Source: Ophiocordyceps camponoti-saundersi (nom. inval.) (taxonomy: Eukaryota; Ascomycota; Sordariomycetes; Hypocreales; Ophiocordycipitaceae). From it: DNA of 64,000 bases. The notes under the pieces are model-generated. The model was not told the origin of the DNA. It did no database searches and was given only the letters and a program-made list of their open reading frames with translations. Where the stretch lies: positions 1 to 64,000 of the forward strand of contig PDHQ01000153.1 of NCBI GenBank assembly GCA_003339415.1. Direction: 5' to 3'. Shown here piece after piece: positions 1 through 16,058 of the stretch. The stretch's first letter is position 1. The number at the start of each line of letters is the position of its first letter. Both the position numbers and the translations under genes were made by a program.

Positions 1-151
<151 letters not shown>

Positions 152-3100
152 TAAATAATATTAATAATATTAATAATATTAATATTAATATTAATATTAA
201 TATAAAAGCTTTTAAGATTATTTATATAATAATATTATATATAAAGTAAATATATTTAAGTAAGAGTATAGTAGCTAAGCTAGCTAGCTAAGATAATATA
301 ATAAAGTTTATAGCTTAAAAGTTATTAGTTAAAAAAGAGGCTAGTTTAAATCTTAGCTATAATTATTTCTATACGCTTAGTAAATAAGGAGTGCTATTAA
401 ATATAATAATTAAGTTACTATTTATTAAAAAGCTTAAAAGTTACTAAGCTAGCCGCGCTTAGGTAATAGCAGATAAGTTTAATAATTTTATATTTATAGT
501 TATAAATATATTTATTTAATTTAATTTACTAATAGTTAGAATTAATATTATAAAAAAATAAACGCTAGCTATAAAATTACTAATAAATTTATTAAAGTCT
601 TTTAAAGCTATAAGCTTAAAAACTCTTAATATACTAAAAGATAAGATAAAAATAAAGTTTAAGTTAATAGTAGCTTTACTTACTATATTAGGAGTATTTA
701 CTAAGTTTAAGCTATTATTTACTTAGAGTTTATTAATAACTTAAAGCTAGTTTTTCGCTTAAATAATAATAAGGGAGCGGGCCTTATAGCTAAAAGATTT
801 TAATAATATAAGTAAGGAAATCTAAACTAATAAGGTAAAGGGCTTAAATAAAAATAAAGCGGAGGAAATAGTAATTAAATAAAATAAGAAGGGAAAGATA
901 TCTATAAGTTATATAATAATAAAAAAGTCTAGTAAATAGAAGTAAAACTCGCGGTAAGTTTAGTAAGGATATATATAAGGTATTAGTAAGGTTAAACTAA
1001 TAAAAGTTATTATAGCGTAATATTTACTTTATAATAGTAAGAGTAAAAGTATAATTATTAAGCTTAAGTTATAAAAAGAACTTAAAGTAAAAACGCTATA
1101 ATAGTTTATTCTTTTAAATAATAAGATTAAAGTATTATAAGAAAAGGTAATATATATTTTATAGCTTAGTGCTATATTAATAGTTTAAAGTAATTATATT
1201 TAGGACTTAGTATAAAAAAAGGAACTCTTATAGCTTAATCTTACTTATATATAGCTAGGTAATTATAATATTAATATATTTCGGGAAATTATAATATATT
1301 ATAATAACTATAAGCTAATTTAAGTATAGGGGGAAATTAGCTAAGAAGAGGGTAAACTTAAAGCAGGCTTATTAAAAGTAGTTCTTTTATTATTCTTATT
1401 AATATATTTAATCTTTATAAAAAAGGCGCTTAGTAATCTTTTTATTAAAGGTATTATATAAAGCTTAAGCTTATACTATTATTTATTTTAGTTTTTCTTA
1501 AAATAAGGACTTAATTTTACTATATTAAGATAAGTAATATATAAGGAATCTTATAAGAAACTTTAAAATAAACCTAGACTTATATTAAATTATATCTAAT
1601 ATACTTACCTTTTTAAGCTAGTAAAAGGTATTAGCTTTTCTTTTATTTATATAAAAGTTAATTAAAGGGGTTTAAAACTTAGCTTTTAGGTAATAAACTA
1701 AAGTTACTTTAAAGGCGCTAAGAATAATATATAAGTATTAAAACTAAGTAAAGTATAAGAGGTTCCTAGTTTTTAAAGTAATTATATAAAAAGTAATAAA
1801 AGCGTAAAATACTAAGAATTATATAACTTTCGTATATAGCTTTTTAGCTTAAAGGAGGGTATAACTTTAAGTAAATATAATTAAGGTAAGAAAAGTAAGA
1901 TTCTATTTAAAGAGTTTATTATATATAATTTAGATATATACTTTCTAATATAATTATTTATAAACTTAAACGCTTAGTAAGCGCGCTTTAAAGATAAGGT
2001 AAATTTTATATATACTTAGCTTAATTATATATTATTCTAAGTAACGTTTTTTAGAAAAATATATTAATTCGCTTTTATTTAGCTTAAAAGGTATATTATA
2101 ATTCTAAGCTTACTCCTTATAAGTATATTATACTAACTAAAAATATTTTATAATTATAATAAAAATTAGCTTAACGCTAAAAAGGTTTATATTATTAATA
2201 AACCTAATAACTTTTAGCTTAAGTTTATGCTTTAACTATTAGTAAAGTAATGTTATATAAAAGATAAAAAGTATAATAAAAAGCGGGAAGCTCTAAAAAA
2301 CTCTAATTTAAACTAGGAAAAATACTAAAGTTTATTTATTAAAGCGTAGATATAAGAAATAATAGCTAAGATAGCTTTATAAGAAAGTTTAAATCTAAGT
2401 AAAGTACCTTATATATATAAGCTTATAAAGTAATTTATTATAATAAATAATATTAAAAGCTCCTTTTATGTTAAATTATAAGAAAAAGGCGACTTTTTTC
2501 CTAGCTTAGGTAGCTTAAATAAGTTTTATAATTATAAGGATAACTAGTTTTATTTACTTATTTTATTTATTACTTATTTAATAATTAAGGAGAAGCTAAT
2601 ATAATTTGTTAATATTAGATAACCGCTTACTTATAATAAACTTAAGTATTTTACTAAAGTAATATAAAAAAAATTAGCTTATAGCTATTAGCTTACTAGT
2701 AAATTTCTTACTTTTTACCTTATTTATATAATATAATTATAATAATAATATAAAGTTAATTTAGAAAATAGCTTAGCTAAAAGTATATATAAAAAATATA
2801 AGTAAGCTATATATAAAAGATTAGATAATATATTTTAAAAAAGTTAGTTAAGATTTAGTTTAACTTAGTTACTTTTTATAATTATATAATATAAAAAGTA
2901 ATTTAAATATTATCCGCGGTAATATATTATTTTATAAGAAAGCTAAGTTTAAGCGTTTTATTATTTATAAAAAGAAGGTTAAGAATAAGGAGAAAGAACT
3001 TATTTATTAAAACGCGGGCTTTATTTTTAAAAAACGTAGCCTCTCCCTTACCTAAGTTTTATAAAGCTAGAAAGTAAATAAGCTTATCTAGTAGTTTATT

Positions 3101-4770
3101 ATAAAGCCGCGCTTAGCGCTTTATATATTAAAACTATTTAGAGTTATAATTAATAAAGTATAAGAAAAAACGCTAATTAGCTTAATAAAAATAAGTAATT
3201 ACCTTCTTCTAATTATAAGTAGATTCTTATAATTATAGCTAGTTATATTAAAATAAGAAATTATAATAATAGCGCTTAGCTTATTTAATATTCCTAATAG
3301 CGTAAGTAATTATTAAGGTAAACTAAGTTTATTTTTTCCTAAATATTAAAATATAAAAAAGTATAGTGTTTTAAATAACTTATTATAATTTATTATAAAA
3401 GTAGTTAAAAGTAATATTAATCTAGTTAGTAATTTTAATAACCGTAAAAATAAAAATTTAAGTAAAGGATTCTTTTATAATAAAGTTTAAATTAACTTAT
3501 TTTTATTATAGCTTAAGTATAAAAGAGTTTATATCTTATATATTAATTATAAGTATTTATAGAATATAATTAAATCTTATAAAATTAAAGTTTAGTCTTA
3601 TATATATAATATAAAACTTAGCTATAACTTAAACTAGATTTAATATACTATCTTAATAGCTATAAAATATCTTAATATATTTACTTTAAAAAGTAAAAAG
3701 TAAAAGGTTAAGTTTAAAAGTTTTTTAGATAACCTAATTAGCGTTATTAAAGTATTATTTATAGCTATCTTATAATAAATAATATAAGTTGAAGTCCTTA
3801 AGGAGGATTTATTTTATTTTTAGCTTAAACTTAAGAAGGAGGGAAAGGTAGCCTTATCTAGCTTAATTTAAGGGGGAGTATATTAAGATAATTTTTAATT
3901 TAGAAGCGAAGCTAACTCTAGCTTAGTTTTTACTAATAATAAGTAACTAATTTAAAACGCTATAACGCTTATAAATATATATAGCTACTTATTCGCTATA
4001 AAAAATAAGTTTATAAAGTAAGGTTTTAAAAAAAAGTAAACTAAGTTTTAAATAATATATTATTTCTTATAAGGTAATAATATTATAATTCTATATATTA
4101 TAAAAAGCTAGTTATACTAGCTTAAGTTACTTAATAATATTTTAGAAAAGAATTTTTAAATATATAAGGAGGAGTTAAAAATAATAATAATTATATTCTC
4201 GTTATTTTCGCGAAAAGCCTTAATAGTAGCTTTAGTTTAGATTTTAGTAAAAGCTAGTATAATCTAAAGTTTAATACTAATCTTAATAAAGCTATTTATT
4301 TAATATAATATAAAAGTAAGTTTATTAATATATATTATATTTTAAGTTTACTTAGGGGGTTATTAGCTTAAGTTTAGTAAAAATACGCTTCTTTTACGCC
4401 TAATCTAGCGCCTTATAGCTTCCGATATATCTCCGCTAATTAATATTTTAAAAGAGAGCTTTAGCTAGGAGCTACCTATAAGTTTATAATATTTTCTATT
4501 AGCGATAAACTATTATAAAAACTTAGGAACTAATTTTTTAAGTAAACTATATATAAAAAAGTATTATTAACTATATACTAAGTTTAGTAAATTATATAAG
4601 CTATTATTTATAATAAGTATAAGCTTTATTTTATTTTTAGATAGCTATAAGATAAAGCCTTAACTAAGCTAGGTAATTTCTATTATATAATATATATATA
4701 TATAAGTATTTATCCTATCTTACTTTATATTTAGCCTTAATCTTATATATAGTAATATTATTATTAAAGT
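152..4770. other. RIP-destroyed, unclassified repeat DNA
   Basis: AT-rich sequence with almost no CpA or TpG and no ATG-started frame of any length. From about 2.9 to 4.7 kb the plus strand reads as a long frame interrupted only by TAA/TAG, as expected for an old element gene. The conceptual product matches no family I recognise, and because RIP removes TGA-type signals on both strands a long frame here is weak evidence of coding strand. No gene, RNA or terminal repeat could be supported. Confidence 0.6.
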
Positions 4771-6930
4771 ATCTTATAATACCTTAATAGCTTTATATTA
4801 TCCTTATAGCTTTATACCTTATATAGCTTACTTAAATTAGTAAAACGTTTTATATAAAATCCTTTTAATCTTATAATATTACTCCTTACTTTATATATTC
4901 CTTAATTAATATTTTATATATTTAAATAAGTATTTAAATAGCTATCGCTTTTATATAATAATATAAAAAATATTATAATAATATACTTAATATTTCCTTA
5001 GTAATATTCTATAGATTCCGCGCTTATAGCGATATAGATATAAACTTCTTATTCTTATATTATAAGCAGATTTCTCTCCCTCCGTTACCTTATAATAATA
5101 GCTAGCCGCGCTTAGAGTAACTTTAAGGGGGAGGGCGACGCTATATAAGTTAATCGTAACCGCGAAAATTTTTTACTTAAAATATAGCTTTACTCTAAAT
5201 TATAATAATCTTAAACTTAAGAGTTTATTATACTTATTACCTTATTAAAAGCTAAGGTAAATATTAGTAAGATTATTTTAGGAAATACTTTTATTTTTAT
5301 ATAAGTAATTATTAAATAAATAGCGGAGTTTAAGAAAATCTAAGAAAATACCCCCTTTACTCTAACTTTATTAGTTAGTAATATTTCCTTAGCTATTATA
5401 GCTATAATTTCTTCTCTTTTTTATAGCTTTAAGAAAAGTAAAATTTCTTTAATATAAGCTATAATTATAGCTAAAGCGCTAAAGAAAATTATTAAAAAGT
5501 AAATTTTTAGGTAATATAAGCGATAGCTTATAATTTAGTTTAATTTTATAGCTACTTTGCTTTAAGTTTAAAGCCTTAAGGTAATTATAATAAATATTAA
5601 CTATAGATTTTATAAATAAAGCTAAGCTTTTATAATAAGGAAATTACTTAGTAGCGATATTATAATAATATTCTAAAATACTATTTATAAGCTTTAGTCT
5701 AATTTAAAGTAACTTTATATTATTTTTAAAAAAAAGGCACGCTTAACTAATAAAGGTTATACTCTTATTATAAAAGGAGTACTAGCGTAAGCTTTATAAT
5801 AAAGTAATAAGGAAGCTTTTTAGAAAAAGATTAAGTTATTAAATAAGGTTTTAATAATATAATTATATATAAAGAAATATTATTTTAAAACTTAGCGGAG
5901 TTTTTTAATAATTATTATTAATAATATAGTAAATATAAACTAAATTTATAATAAAAATATAATAATATAAGTAAAGATTTCTAACGCTAGATTATATATA
6001 TTAAAAGTCTAATTTAAATAATATATTAAATATTACTAATTTAGATATATCGCTAAATATTATATAATAAAGCTATAATATAATAAATATTTTACCGCTT
6101 TATATATAAAAAGTAAGTTTACTTACTTTATAACTTATAAAAAAGACTATATTATTACCTTTTTTATTAAAAGTTTTACTTTAAGTAAAATTAACTTTAT
6201 TTTAAAATAAAAGCGGTATAAGATTAGGTAAAATATATATATATTACCTAATTTTAAAAATTTATAAACTAAAGCTTTATATATACCGCCCCTCCTCCTT
6301 TTTTAACGCTAACTAGAAACTAGTAATAGTTAGGGCAGAAACGCTAGAAAGCGAATATAGTAATACCCCCTCCTTTAACTCCGACTCTATACTTATCTAT
6401 AGCTCCGCTATAATAATCTAGCTATTTTTCTTAACTAGCTATTATAAAATTTATTATAAGATAGTAAAACTTTTATATATATTTAAGCTACGCTAATAAG
6501 GCCTTAATAAATTAAATTATTAAGGCTATTTTAATTAAATATAAGGATTTAGTTTATAGTAACGATAATAGCTAAGAGAATAAGTAAGCTATATAGACTT
6601 TATATTAAACTTAGTTTATATATACTCTTATTACCGTAAAGTCTACTTTAGGGGAAATATTAACTTTTAAATTATTAGTTAATACTTAACTTATTAAATA
6701 TATAAAGTGCCGGGTATAGATAGGGTTTAACTTAAAGCTAAGGTAACGCTTAAGGAGAGGGTTTTACTTTAGGTCCTTTAGTCTTTCCCTTTTTTAGAAT
6801 ATATATATAAGATAGTTCTAAGTTATATAAGGATTATTAGCGTATAAATTATTATTATAATAATAATATACTTTTTTTTAAAACCCCCCCTTATTACTAA
6901 TAATAAATAGCTTATTTAATATTAATTAAT
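4771..6930. repeat. Repeat Z, copy 1 (split by element A)
   Basis: The segment 4771-4987 continues at about 6873-6930, and both halves match a second copy around 15.38-15.43 and 16.06-16.33 kb. Shared landmarks are an AATAGCTTTATATTATCC stretch, a run ending TTAATTAATATTTTATAT, and a C-rich patch followed by TTATTACTA. Element A interrupts this copy and duplicated the Z sequence at its insertion point. Z itself is unclassified; its outer limits are approximate. Confidence 0.65.
4988..6856 (+). mobile_element. LINE-like non-autonomous element, copy A (1.87 kb)
   Basis: This is one of three near-full-length copies (with 7045-8909 and 28351-30208) about 1.86 kb long. It is bracketed by a target-site duplication of about 13-16 bp ending ATAATATACT (4971-4987 and 6857-6872), lying in repeat Z. 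One plus-strand frame runs from near the start to about 6.35 kb, broken only by RIP-type stops. At about 6020-6150 it encodes a relic zinc knuckle with exact CX2CX4HX4C spacing (Cys and His now read Tyr), followed by a second CX2CX4H pair. This resembles ORF1 (Gag-like) proteins of fungal Tad1/LINE elements. The 3' end has the two-block GGTTTT motif (about 6751-6798) and an ATT-rich tail. No reverse transcriptase region exists in the unit, so mobility in trans is inferred. Confidence 0.8.
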
Positions 6931-7044
6931 ATATTAAGTAATATATAAATTAGCTAAGATAGAAGAGATAATTATAAGTAAAAAAATTAATAATTTATTA
7001 TACTTAACTTTACTCTTTTATATAACTTAGTAATATATATAATA

Positions 7045-8909
7045 AAACTTTTATATATTTTATAAACTCTATGCTTATAGCGACGCGGATATAAACTTTT
7101 TATTTTTATATTATAAGCGGACTTCGCTCCCTCTATTACTTTATAATAATAGTAAGCTATGCTAAGAATAACTTCGGGGGGAAAGGTAACGCTATATAAG
7201 TTAATTATCGTAACCGTGAAAATTTTTTACTTAAAATATAGCTTTACTTTAAATTATAATAATCTTAAACTTAAAAATTTACTATATTTTTTACCTTATT
7301 AAAAATTAAGGTAAATATTAGTAAAATTATTTTAAGAGATATTTTTATTTTTATATAAATAATTATTAAATAAGTAGCGGAGTCTAAAAGAGTCCGGGGA
7401 GGCGCCCCCCTTACTTTAACTTTATTAATTAGTAATATCTCTTTAGCTATTATAGCTATAGTTTCCTCTCTTTTCTATAGCTTCGAGAGGAGCGGAACTT
7501 CTCTAATATAAGCTATAATTATAACTAAAGCGCTAGAATAAACTATTAAAAAATAAGTTTCTAAGTAATATAAGTAATAGCTTATAATTTACTTTAATTT
7601 TATTACTATTTTACCTTAAGTCTAAGGCCTTAAAATAATTATAATAAATATTAATTATAAACTCCGTAAGTAAAGTTAAGCTTTTATAATAAGGAAACTA
7701 CTTAGTAATAATATTATAATAATAGTTTAAAATATTATTTATAAGCTTTAGTTTAATTTAAAATAGCTTTATATTATTTTTAGAAAAAAAGTATACTTAA
7801 TTAATAAAAATATAATTTTTATTATAAAAAGAGTATTAGTGTAAGCTTTATAATAAAATAATAAGGAAGCTTTTAAAAAAAGATTAAACTATTAAATAAA
7901 ATTTAAATAATATAATTATATATAAAAAGATATTATTTAAAAACTTAGCGGAGTTTTTAAATAATTATTATTAATAGTATAATAAATATAAATTAAATTT
8001 ATAATAAAAATATAATAATATAAGCGGAGATTTTTAATATTAAATTATATATATTAAAAGTCTAACTTTAGTAATATTTTAAATATTATTAACTTAAATA
8101 TATTATTAAATATTATATAATAAAGCTATAATATAATAAATACTTTATTATTTTATATATAAAAAGTAAGTTTATTTACCTTATAGCTTATAAGAAAAAA
8201 CTATATTATTACTTTTTTTATTAAAGGTTTTACTTTAGGTAAAGTTAACTTTACCTTTAAATAAAAATAATATAAGATTAGGCGAAGAACGTATATATTA
8301 CTTAACTTTAGAAGTTTATAGACTAGAACTCTATATATACTGCCCCTCCTCCCTTTTTAGTATTAACTAAAGACTAATAATAGCTAAGGTAAAAACGCTA
8401 GAAAGCGAATATAATAATACCTCCTCCTCTAACTCTAACTTTATACTTATTTATAGCTTTATTACGATAATTTAGCTATTTTTTAAAACTAGCTATTATA
8501 AGGTTTATTATAAAATAGTAAAACTTTTATATATATTTAAGCTATATTAATAAAGCCTTAATTAATTAGATTATTAAGGCCGCGTTAATTAAATATAAGA
8601 ATTTAGTTTATAATAATAATAATAGCTAAAAGGATAAGTAAGCTATATAGATTTCGTAATAAACTTAGTTTACGCGTACTCTTATTATCGCGGAGTCCGT
8701 TTTAAGGGAAATATTAGCTTCTAAATTGCTAATTAATACCTAACTTATTAAATATATAAAATACCGGGTATAGGCGGGGTCTAACCTAAAGCTAAGGTAA
8801 TATTTAAATAGAGGGTTTTACTCCGGGCTTTTCGGTTTTTCCCCTTCTTAGAATATATATAAGATAGTTCTAAGCTATATAAGGTATATTAGCGTATAAA
8901 TATTATTAT
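7045..8909 (+). mobile_element. LINE-like non-autonomous element, copy B (1.865 kb)
   Basis: Full-length second copy, colinear with copy A and about 120 bp beyond the repeat Z fragment. A 14-bp duplication, TAATATATATAATA, flanks it exactly (7031-7044 and 8910-8923), which fixes both ends. The CCHC knuckle at about 8060-8170 keeps the same CX2CX4HX4C spacing as copy A although many bases differ. The 3' motif (about 8811-8850) and the ATT tail are present. It shares about 25 bp of 5' sequence with copies C and D that copy A lacks. Confidence 0.85.
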
Positions 8910-8923
8910 TAATATATATAATA

Positions 8924-10139
8924 GCTACTTTATATAATAAAGAAAGAAGATAAGACTTTTATACTAAACCCCTTTAGATAATAATAATAGCTTTATATAT
9001 TTTATTATTTAATAAAAACTCTTATACGCCCTTAGCACTTTTAAATACGCTTACGCTTACGCTTACTTAGCTTAAACTAACTTAGGTAACCTTAAAACTA
9101 ACTTAAACTTAAGCTTAGAAACTTAACCTAATTATATATAAAGAGATAGCTAAAAGAAGTATTATTCTAGTTTATATATAGTAAGTAGAAACTAGCCCAG
9201 ATTTCTAAAAAACTAACTTAAAAATTATAGATAAACTTTTAAATATTAAGCTTATAATATATATAAGAAAGATTATATATAAAGCTATCTACTTAAGAAT
9301 TAGAATCTTTTTTCTTATTAGTAGCGCTTAGGAAGATTTTTATAAGTAAACTAAATATTAAGTAAAGTAAGTCTCTTATCTATTTCTTAAGGCTTTCTTA
9401 TAGCTTTTTAAAAAATAAGGTATTATTATATAATAAACTAATAGCTTTATTAAGAAATTCCTTATAATAATTAAAGCTTTATATAATTATATTTTAGCTA
9501 CTCCTCTAATAATTATAATAAACCTTACTCTAAAGCTTACTTAGAAAATTATTTTATTAATTAAGGTTCCTTTTTATATAACCCCTAATATAACCCTAAC
9601 TTTTTAGATAACCTTATATAAAGTAAAAGAAATACTAAACTTATTTATAGCTTTTATAATAATTTTAAAAAGCCTAGCCTTCGTTCTCCCTCTTATATAA
9701 CTAATTTATAATAACTTAATTACTTTTAAGAAAATTACGGCGTTTAGTAAAAACTAGTAAAAAAACTAAAACTACTTAAGCTATCTATATAATATCTTAT
9801 ATAATAAAGCTAAGCTTTTTATATTATATTACTAATAGATTAGTATAACCGAAGACTAATATTACGCTATTTCTTAAATATTCTTATAAGCCCGGCTTAA
9901 TTATATTACTTTTATTATATAAAACTTAAGAAAAAGTAAGATAAAATTTATTAAATACTTAATTTATATTTTAATATAATAATAAATTATATATAATATT
10001 AGGCTAACTAAACTAATATAACTTTTACTTTTATATAAAGGAAATACTTAGAGAAAATAATATTAAAAGTCCTTAAAAAATTAATTAAGAAAATATAACT
10101 TATATAACGCGCTTTTAAGGAAGGGGAAACTTAACTTTA
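8924..10139. other. RIP-destroyed sequence upstream of the copia relic
   Basis: AT-rich, with a short TTACGC tandem near 9050. From about 9.2 kb a plus-strand frame with only RIP-type stops leads towards the copia polyprotein and is probably its Gag portion, but no Gag motif is clear. I looked for a long terminal repeat shared with the far side of the polyprotein (13.9-15.4 kb) and found none. Confidence 0.45.
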
Positions 10140-13100
10140 CGCTATAATAACTAAAGCCTACTATAAGGTGCCGGAACTTAAGCTAGCATTTCTCTTTATA
10201 AAGCCTTTATATAAAGAATTTTTCTTTATTTTTTATATATTACTTTAAGTTACTCTTAATTATAAAAAAATATCTAACTAGTTCTTTATTAATTAATATT
10301 ATTATATAAACTCCTTATAACTAAATTTACCTTAGCTAAAGTTTTATATAAGTAAATTTAAATAAGTTAGATAAAAAAACTACTATCTATTACCCTATAT
10401 AAAAAAGCGCTATTTTATTTATAAGAAAGAAAGGTATTAGTTAATAAACTATAAGTAAGAGGATTTCGATTACGCGAGAAAAGCGTATTTTACTTTATAT
10501 AAAGAATTTAATAAAAACCCCCTTATAAATAATAAGTTTAAAGCCTTCCTCCTTAAATATAAAGAATATAATATTATTAATAACTTTAATAACTTATTAT
10601 ATAAGAAAGATAAGGATACTCTTAAGAAAGCTACTTAATTTATCCTTTTAAGTGCTTTTATATATTAATTTATAAGGGAAGATATCTTTATATAGTAAAC
10701 TATATAATTAAATAATTAAGTTTTTCTTATAAATACTTATTATATAAAATATTAAAAATAACTTTAAAATATAAGCGCTATAAACTTTTTTACTATTAGT
10801 AAAAACTAAGCTAAAATATTAATATAAAAGAATTTAGATATATAAATTAATTAAACCTTAAGCACTACTATAATTAAGTTTAGTAGCTTAGCTATTATAA
10901 CCTTAATTAGCACGATTAATATTAATAGCTTTTTTAGTATTATATAGTATTATATTCTTAATACCTTTATATTATTCCTCTTTTCTCTCGGAGATATAAA
11001 TCGCCTAAAGGTATATTTCGATAATATTAAGAACATTATCGTATATAAAGATAGTTAGATAATCCTCGTTATATAAAAATAAGGATATTTATTCTCTTAT
11101 ATATTTTTATACGAAGCCGCCCTTTTCTTTATAAAAGTATAACTCCGTTACTTATATTATCGCTTTAGATACCCTTATTAAGATATGTTTATAGTCTACT
11201 TTAGAATATAAGCTATAATAACATTTTTAAAGCTTTACTTCGTATAATAAAAAAGTTCTACTACTAATATTAAGCGTATAATCTTTTATTATAGCGATTT
11301 AAGTTTTTAATTAAAGATAATATCTCTTTTAACTATAAGATTATTATATATATTATATAACTAAGTAATAAAAATACTCTTTATATTATTAATAAAGCTA
11401 TATCTTTCTAAGCTATAATCTTTATATAATCTTTTTTTACTTAAAATACTTAAAACGCCTTTTACCGCTATTAGATTATTATTTACTAAGGCCCCTTAAA
11501 TATAATTATATATAACTTAGATATAAACTTCTTTTTAGATAAGTTTCGTTCCTTTATATAAATTATTAGTTCTTTATATAAGGAGATACTTATCGAAGCG
11601 TATTAAGTAATAAGTAAAGTTAAATACTTATACGCGCCCTTTTAATATATATATAATATACTTAAGAATAATTTTTAAAACTAAGCTAAGAGTAATATAA
11701 TTCTTTAGCTTATTATAAAATACTTAAATAATATAATAAGGCCTAATAGCCTTATACTTATATTTTTTATTTTTAGCGTATACTTTTAAATTTATAATAT
11801 TTCGCTCTTATTACCTAATATTACTATATAAGTAACTATAATTTATAAAGCTATAAAGGTAATTTATAAGCTTTATATAAAAAAAGATATTAGCCGCGCG
11901 CTTATTATATAAAACGGACTACGTTTATATAAAAACTTAATACTTCCCTTATATTCTTAAGTTATAATTTAGCGTAAACGCCGCGATTAGATAAGACTAT
12001 ATAAAATCGTTTTAATTAAAAGGTAATTAGTTTTTATTAAACTTCCTAATAGCTTTATAAAGTTTTATATAATATAAATTATACTATACTATTTATTAAA
12101 CAAAGCTTTTACGAAAAAAGCTAATATTTATATAAAAAGGTTTACTATTAAGATTCTATATTATAGCTTATAGGGATATAAGGATTTTACTAACTATATA
12201 GCGGATTTACTTATCTCCTTCGCTTTCTTATTAGAGAAAAAGATAAAAGATACTGCCCTCGCTATATAATTTTATTAAGATAATATTATTATAACCCCTA
12301 GCTTTCTATTTAAGGAATTAAACCGCGCTAAAATTAATAATCTTACTATTAAAAATATTTTTATTTTTATATAATATAACTTAGCTAAATATAAAAAGCT
12401 ATATATTTTTTATATAAAGCTTATATAAGAAATTAAAAATAAGATTATAAAGCTATATAAGAAGTTATAACTTATTATATAAAGCTATACTAATATTAAT
12501 AAAGCTATTATACTTACTTAATCTCTTATAATCTTATAAATAAGCTAAAAACTAATTCTTACTTTAAGCCCTTCTCTTATATAATTATATAGTATATATG
12601 CTAAGCTTTAGGATATTATTTAAGTATATATATAATCTTATAACCGCTTAATAAGGCTAATCTTTATATAATTACTAAAATAATTAAAAGACTGTTTTCT
12701 AAAAAGCACTATTTTATATATCTATTACCTATTTTATAGTATTATAAGATTAAGTATTTATTAGTTTAAAATATATTATAAATATTATTATATAAACTTA
12801 AAGATAACGATTTTAATATATAACCTATACTTTCTTTTTCTACTTTTTAGCTTAGATTTCTTTAGCCTTATAAGAATATAAATAGATAATATGCTTTCCT
12901 TTATCTTACCCGCTTTCTTAGCCTTTAAGAAAAAGTCCTTTAAGTAGTAAAACTTTCGTATAAAGCTAAAAACACGCCTCTTATATAAGACGCTAATTAA
13001 ATTTAATAGCGGATAGATTTCCTTTAAAAGTAATAATATTCTCTTTATATAAAAAAGCTAAGCTAAAATATTATAAGTTATTAACTTAGCTAAAAAAACA

Positions 13101-13865
13101 CCTTATAAGCGTATTTTTTATAATATATATAAGGAGTATATATTTTATTAATTTATTAGCTTAAAATAGCGTATAACTTTTTAGCTACTATTTAAATTTA
13201 AAAACTAATAAAGAAAGATTATAACGCCCTAAACACTTAAATATAATAATAGATTAAAAACGCTAACTAGGAATTATATCTTATCCCTTTTAACCTTCCT
13301 TATATAAAGCTTTAAATTTTTACTAATAGCTTATTTATAAATAATAAAAACCTATTTTTATAGATAAGATCTATAATTATATTAAGTAAAAAGGTAGCTT
13401 ATATAAAGAATAAAATCTTAATTTATAGTAATATTATATATTAGTTTTAAATAAAATATAAAAAAGTAATATATAATATACTTACGAGTAAGTTATATAA
13501 TATTATATAAGGAATTAATAGTAAAATCGCCCTTAATATTATATTTTAAAAGATTATACGAAGCCTCTTATTATTAGATATCTCTCTTATATTTTATATA
13601 AACTTATACTCTTTTTATAATTATTTAGTTAAGCTTAGTAATATAAGGGAAAAGAGGCTAATAACCGATATTATAGCCTTATATAAATTATACGAAAGAA
13701 AGAAAATTACCGAGATATTTTAAATTAATAATAAAAATAACTTAATAAACGTTATAATAAAAAAAGGTCCGAATAACGCCCTTATATAACTAGTTATAAT
13801 AAATAAGATTATAATTAGAATAAAAGTAATTATTAAAAAACTTACGCTGCCGCCGCTACCCCCTA
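10140..13865 (+). pseudogene. pol: RIP-inactivated Ty1/copia-type polyprotein (Gag-Int-RT-RNase H)
   Basis: The plus strand gives a near-continuous polyprotein when TAA/TAG are read as Gln or Trp. In order: a Gag C-terminal part with KFKAFLLKYKEY near 10.53 kb; a pre-integrase stretch GDINRLKVYFDNIKN near 11.0 kb; the zinc-binding segment LRYLYYRF for LRRLHRRFGHP near 11.15 kb; the integrase core 11.32-11.8 kb, with YNLDINF standing for the HDAGTNF active-site block; the integrase tail RLYKIVLIKRQL near 12.0 kb; the RT N-terminal block KAIILTQSLIILQISQKL at 12.50-12.57 kb; and RNase H near 13.6-13.8 kb with YLVKLSNIREKRLITDI and KKGPNNALIQLV. This order (integrase before RT) is copia-type and resembles a family common in Pezizomycotina. 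Family wording is from memory of such proteins. No LTRs were found. Confidence 0.82.
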
Positions 13866-15414
<1,549 letters not shown>

Positions 15415-15430
15415 TAATAGCCTTATATTA

Positions 15431-16058
15431 AGGATACTTATACTTCCTAACCCCGGAGATTTGCGGATCGGAACTCCGTATATACCGCCCCTTCTCCCTC
15501 TCCGGCGCCGACCGGAGTCTAGTAGCAGCCGGGGCGGAAACGCTAGAGAGCGAATATAGCAGCTCCGCCTCTAACCCCCTCTCCGAACTTATCCGTAGCT
15601 CCGCCGCGATAGTTAAGCCGCCTTTTAGGACTAGCTATTATAGGGTCTATTACGGGCTAGTAGAACTTTTATATATTCCTTAATTATATTAATAAAGCCT
15701 TAATTAAACGGATTATTTAGGACGCTATAATTAAGTATAAAGATTTAGTTTATAATAATAATAACGCTTAGGAAGATAAGTAGCTATATAAACTCCGTAT
15801 TAGACCCGGATTACGCGCACTCTTACTACCGCGGACTCCGCTCTAAAAGACGTATCGGCTTCCTAATTACTTATTATTACTAGACCTATCTAAGGTATAG
15901 AGTGCCGGGTGTGGACCTAGTCCGGCCTTAAGCTAAGGTAACGCTTAAGGGGAGGGTTTTACTCCGAGTTCTCCGGTTTTTCCTACTCTTAGAATATATA
16001 TAGGATAGTTCTAAGCTATATTAGGCATATTAGCATATAAATATTATTATTATTATTA
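15431..16058 (+). mobile_element. LINE-like element, 5'-truncated copy F (628 bp)
   Basis: Matches the last third of copies A and B, starting inside the zinc-knuckle gene and keeping the 3' motif (about 15951-15990) and ATT tail. It is flanked by TAATAGCCTTATATTA (15415-15430) and TAATAGCTTTATATTA (16059-16074), a 16-bp duplication with one RIP-type difference. A variable 5' end, constant 3' end and long target duplication are the classic result of target-primed reverse transcription. F is much richer in GC than A, B or C and keeps several CA/TG dinucleotides, so it has had less RIP. Confidence 0.88.
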
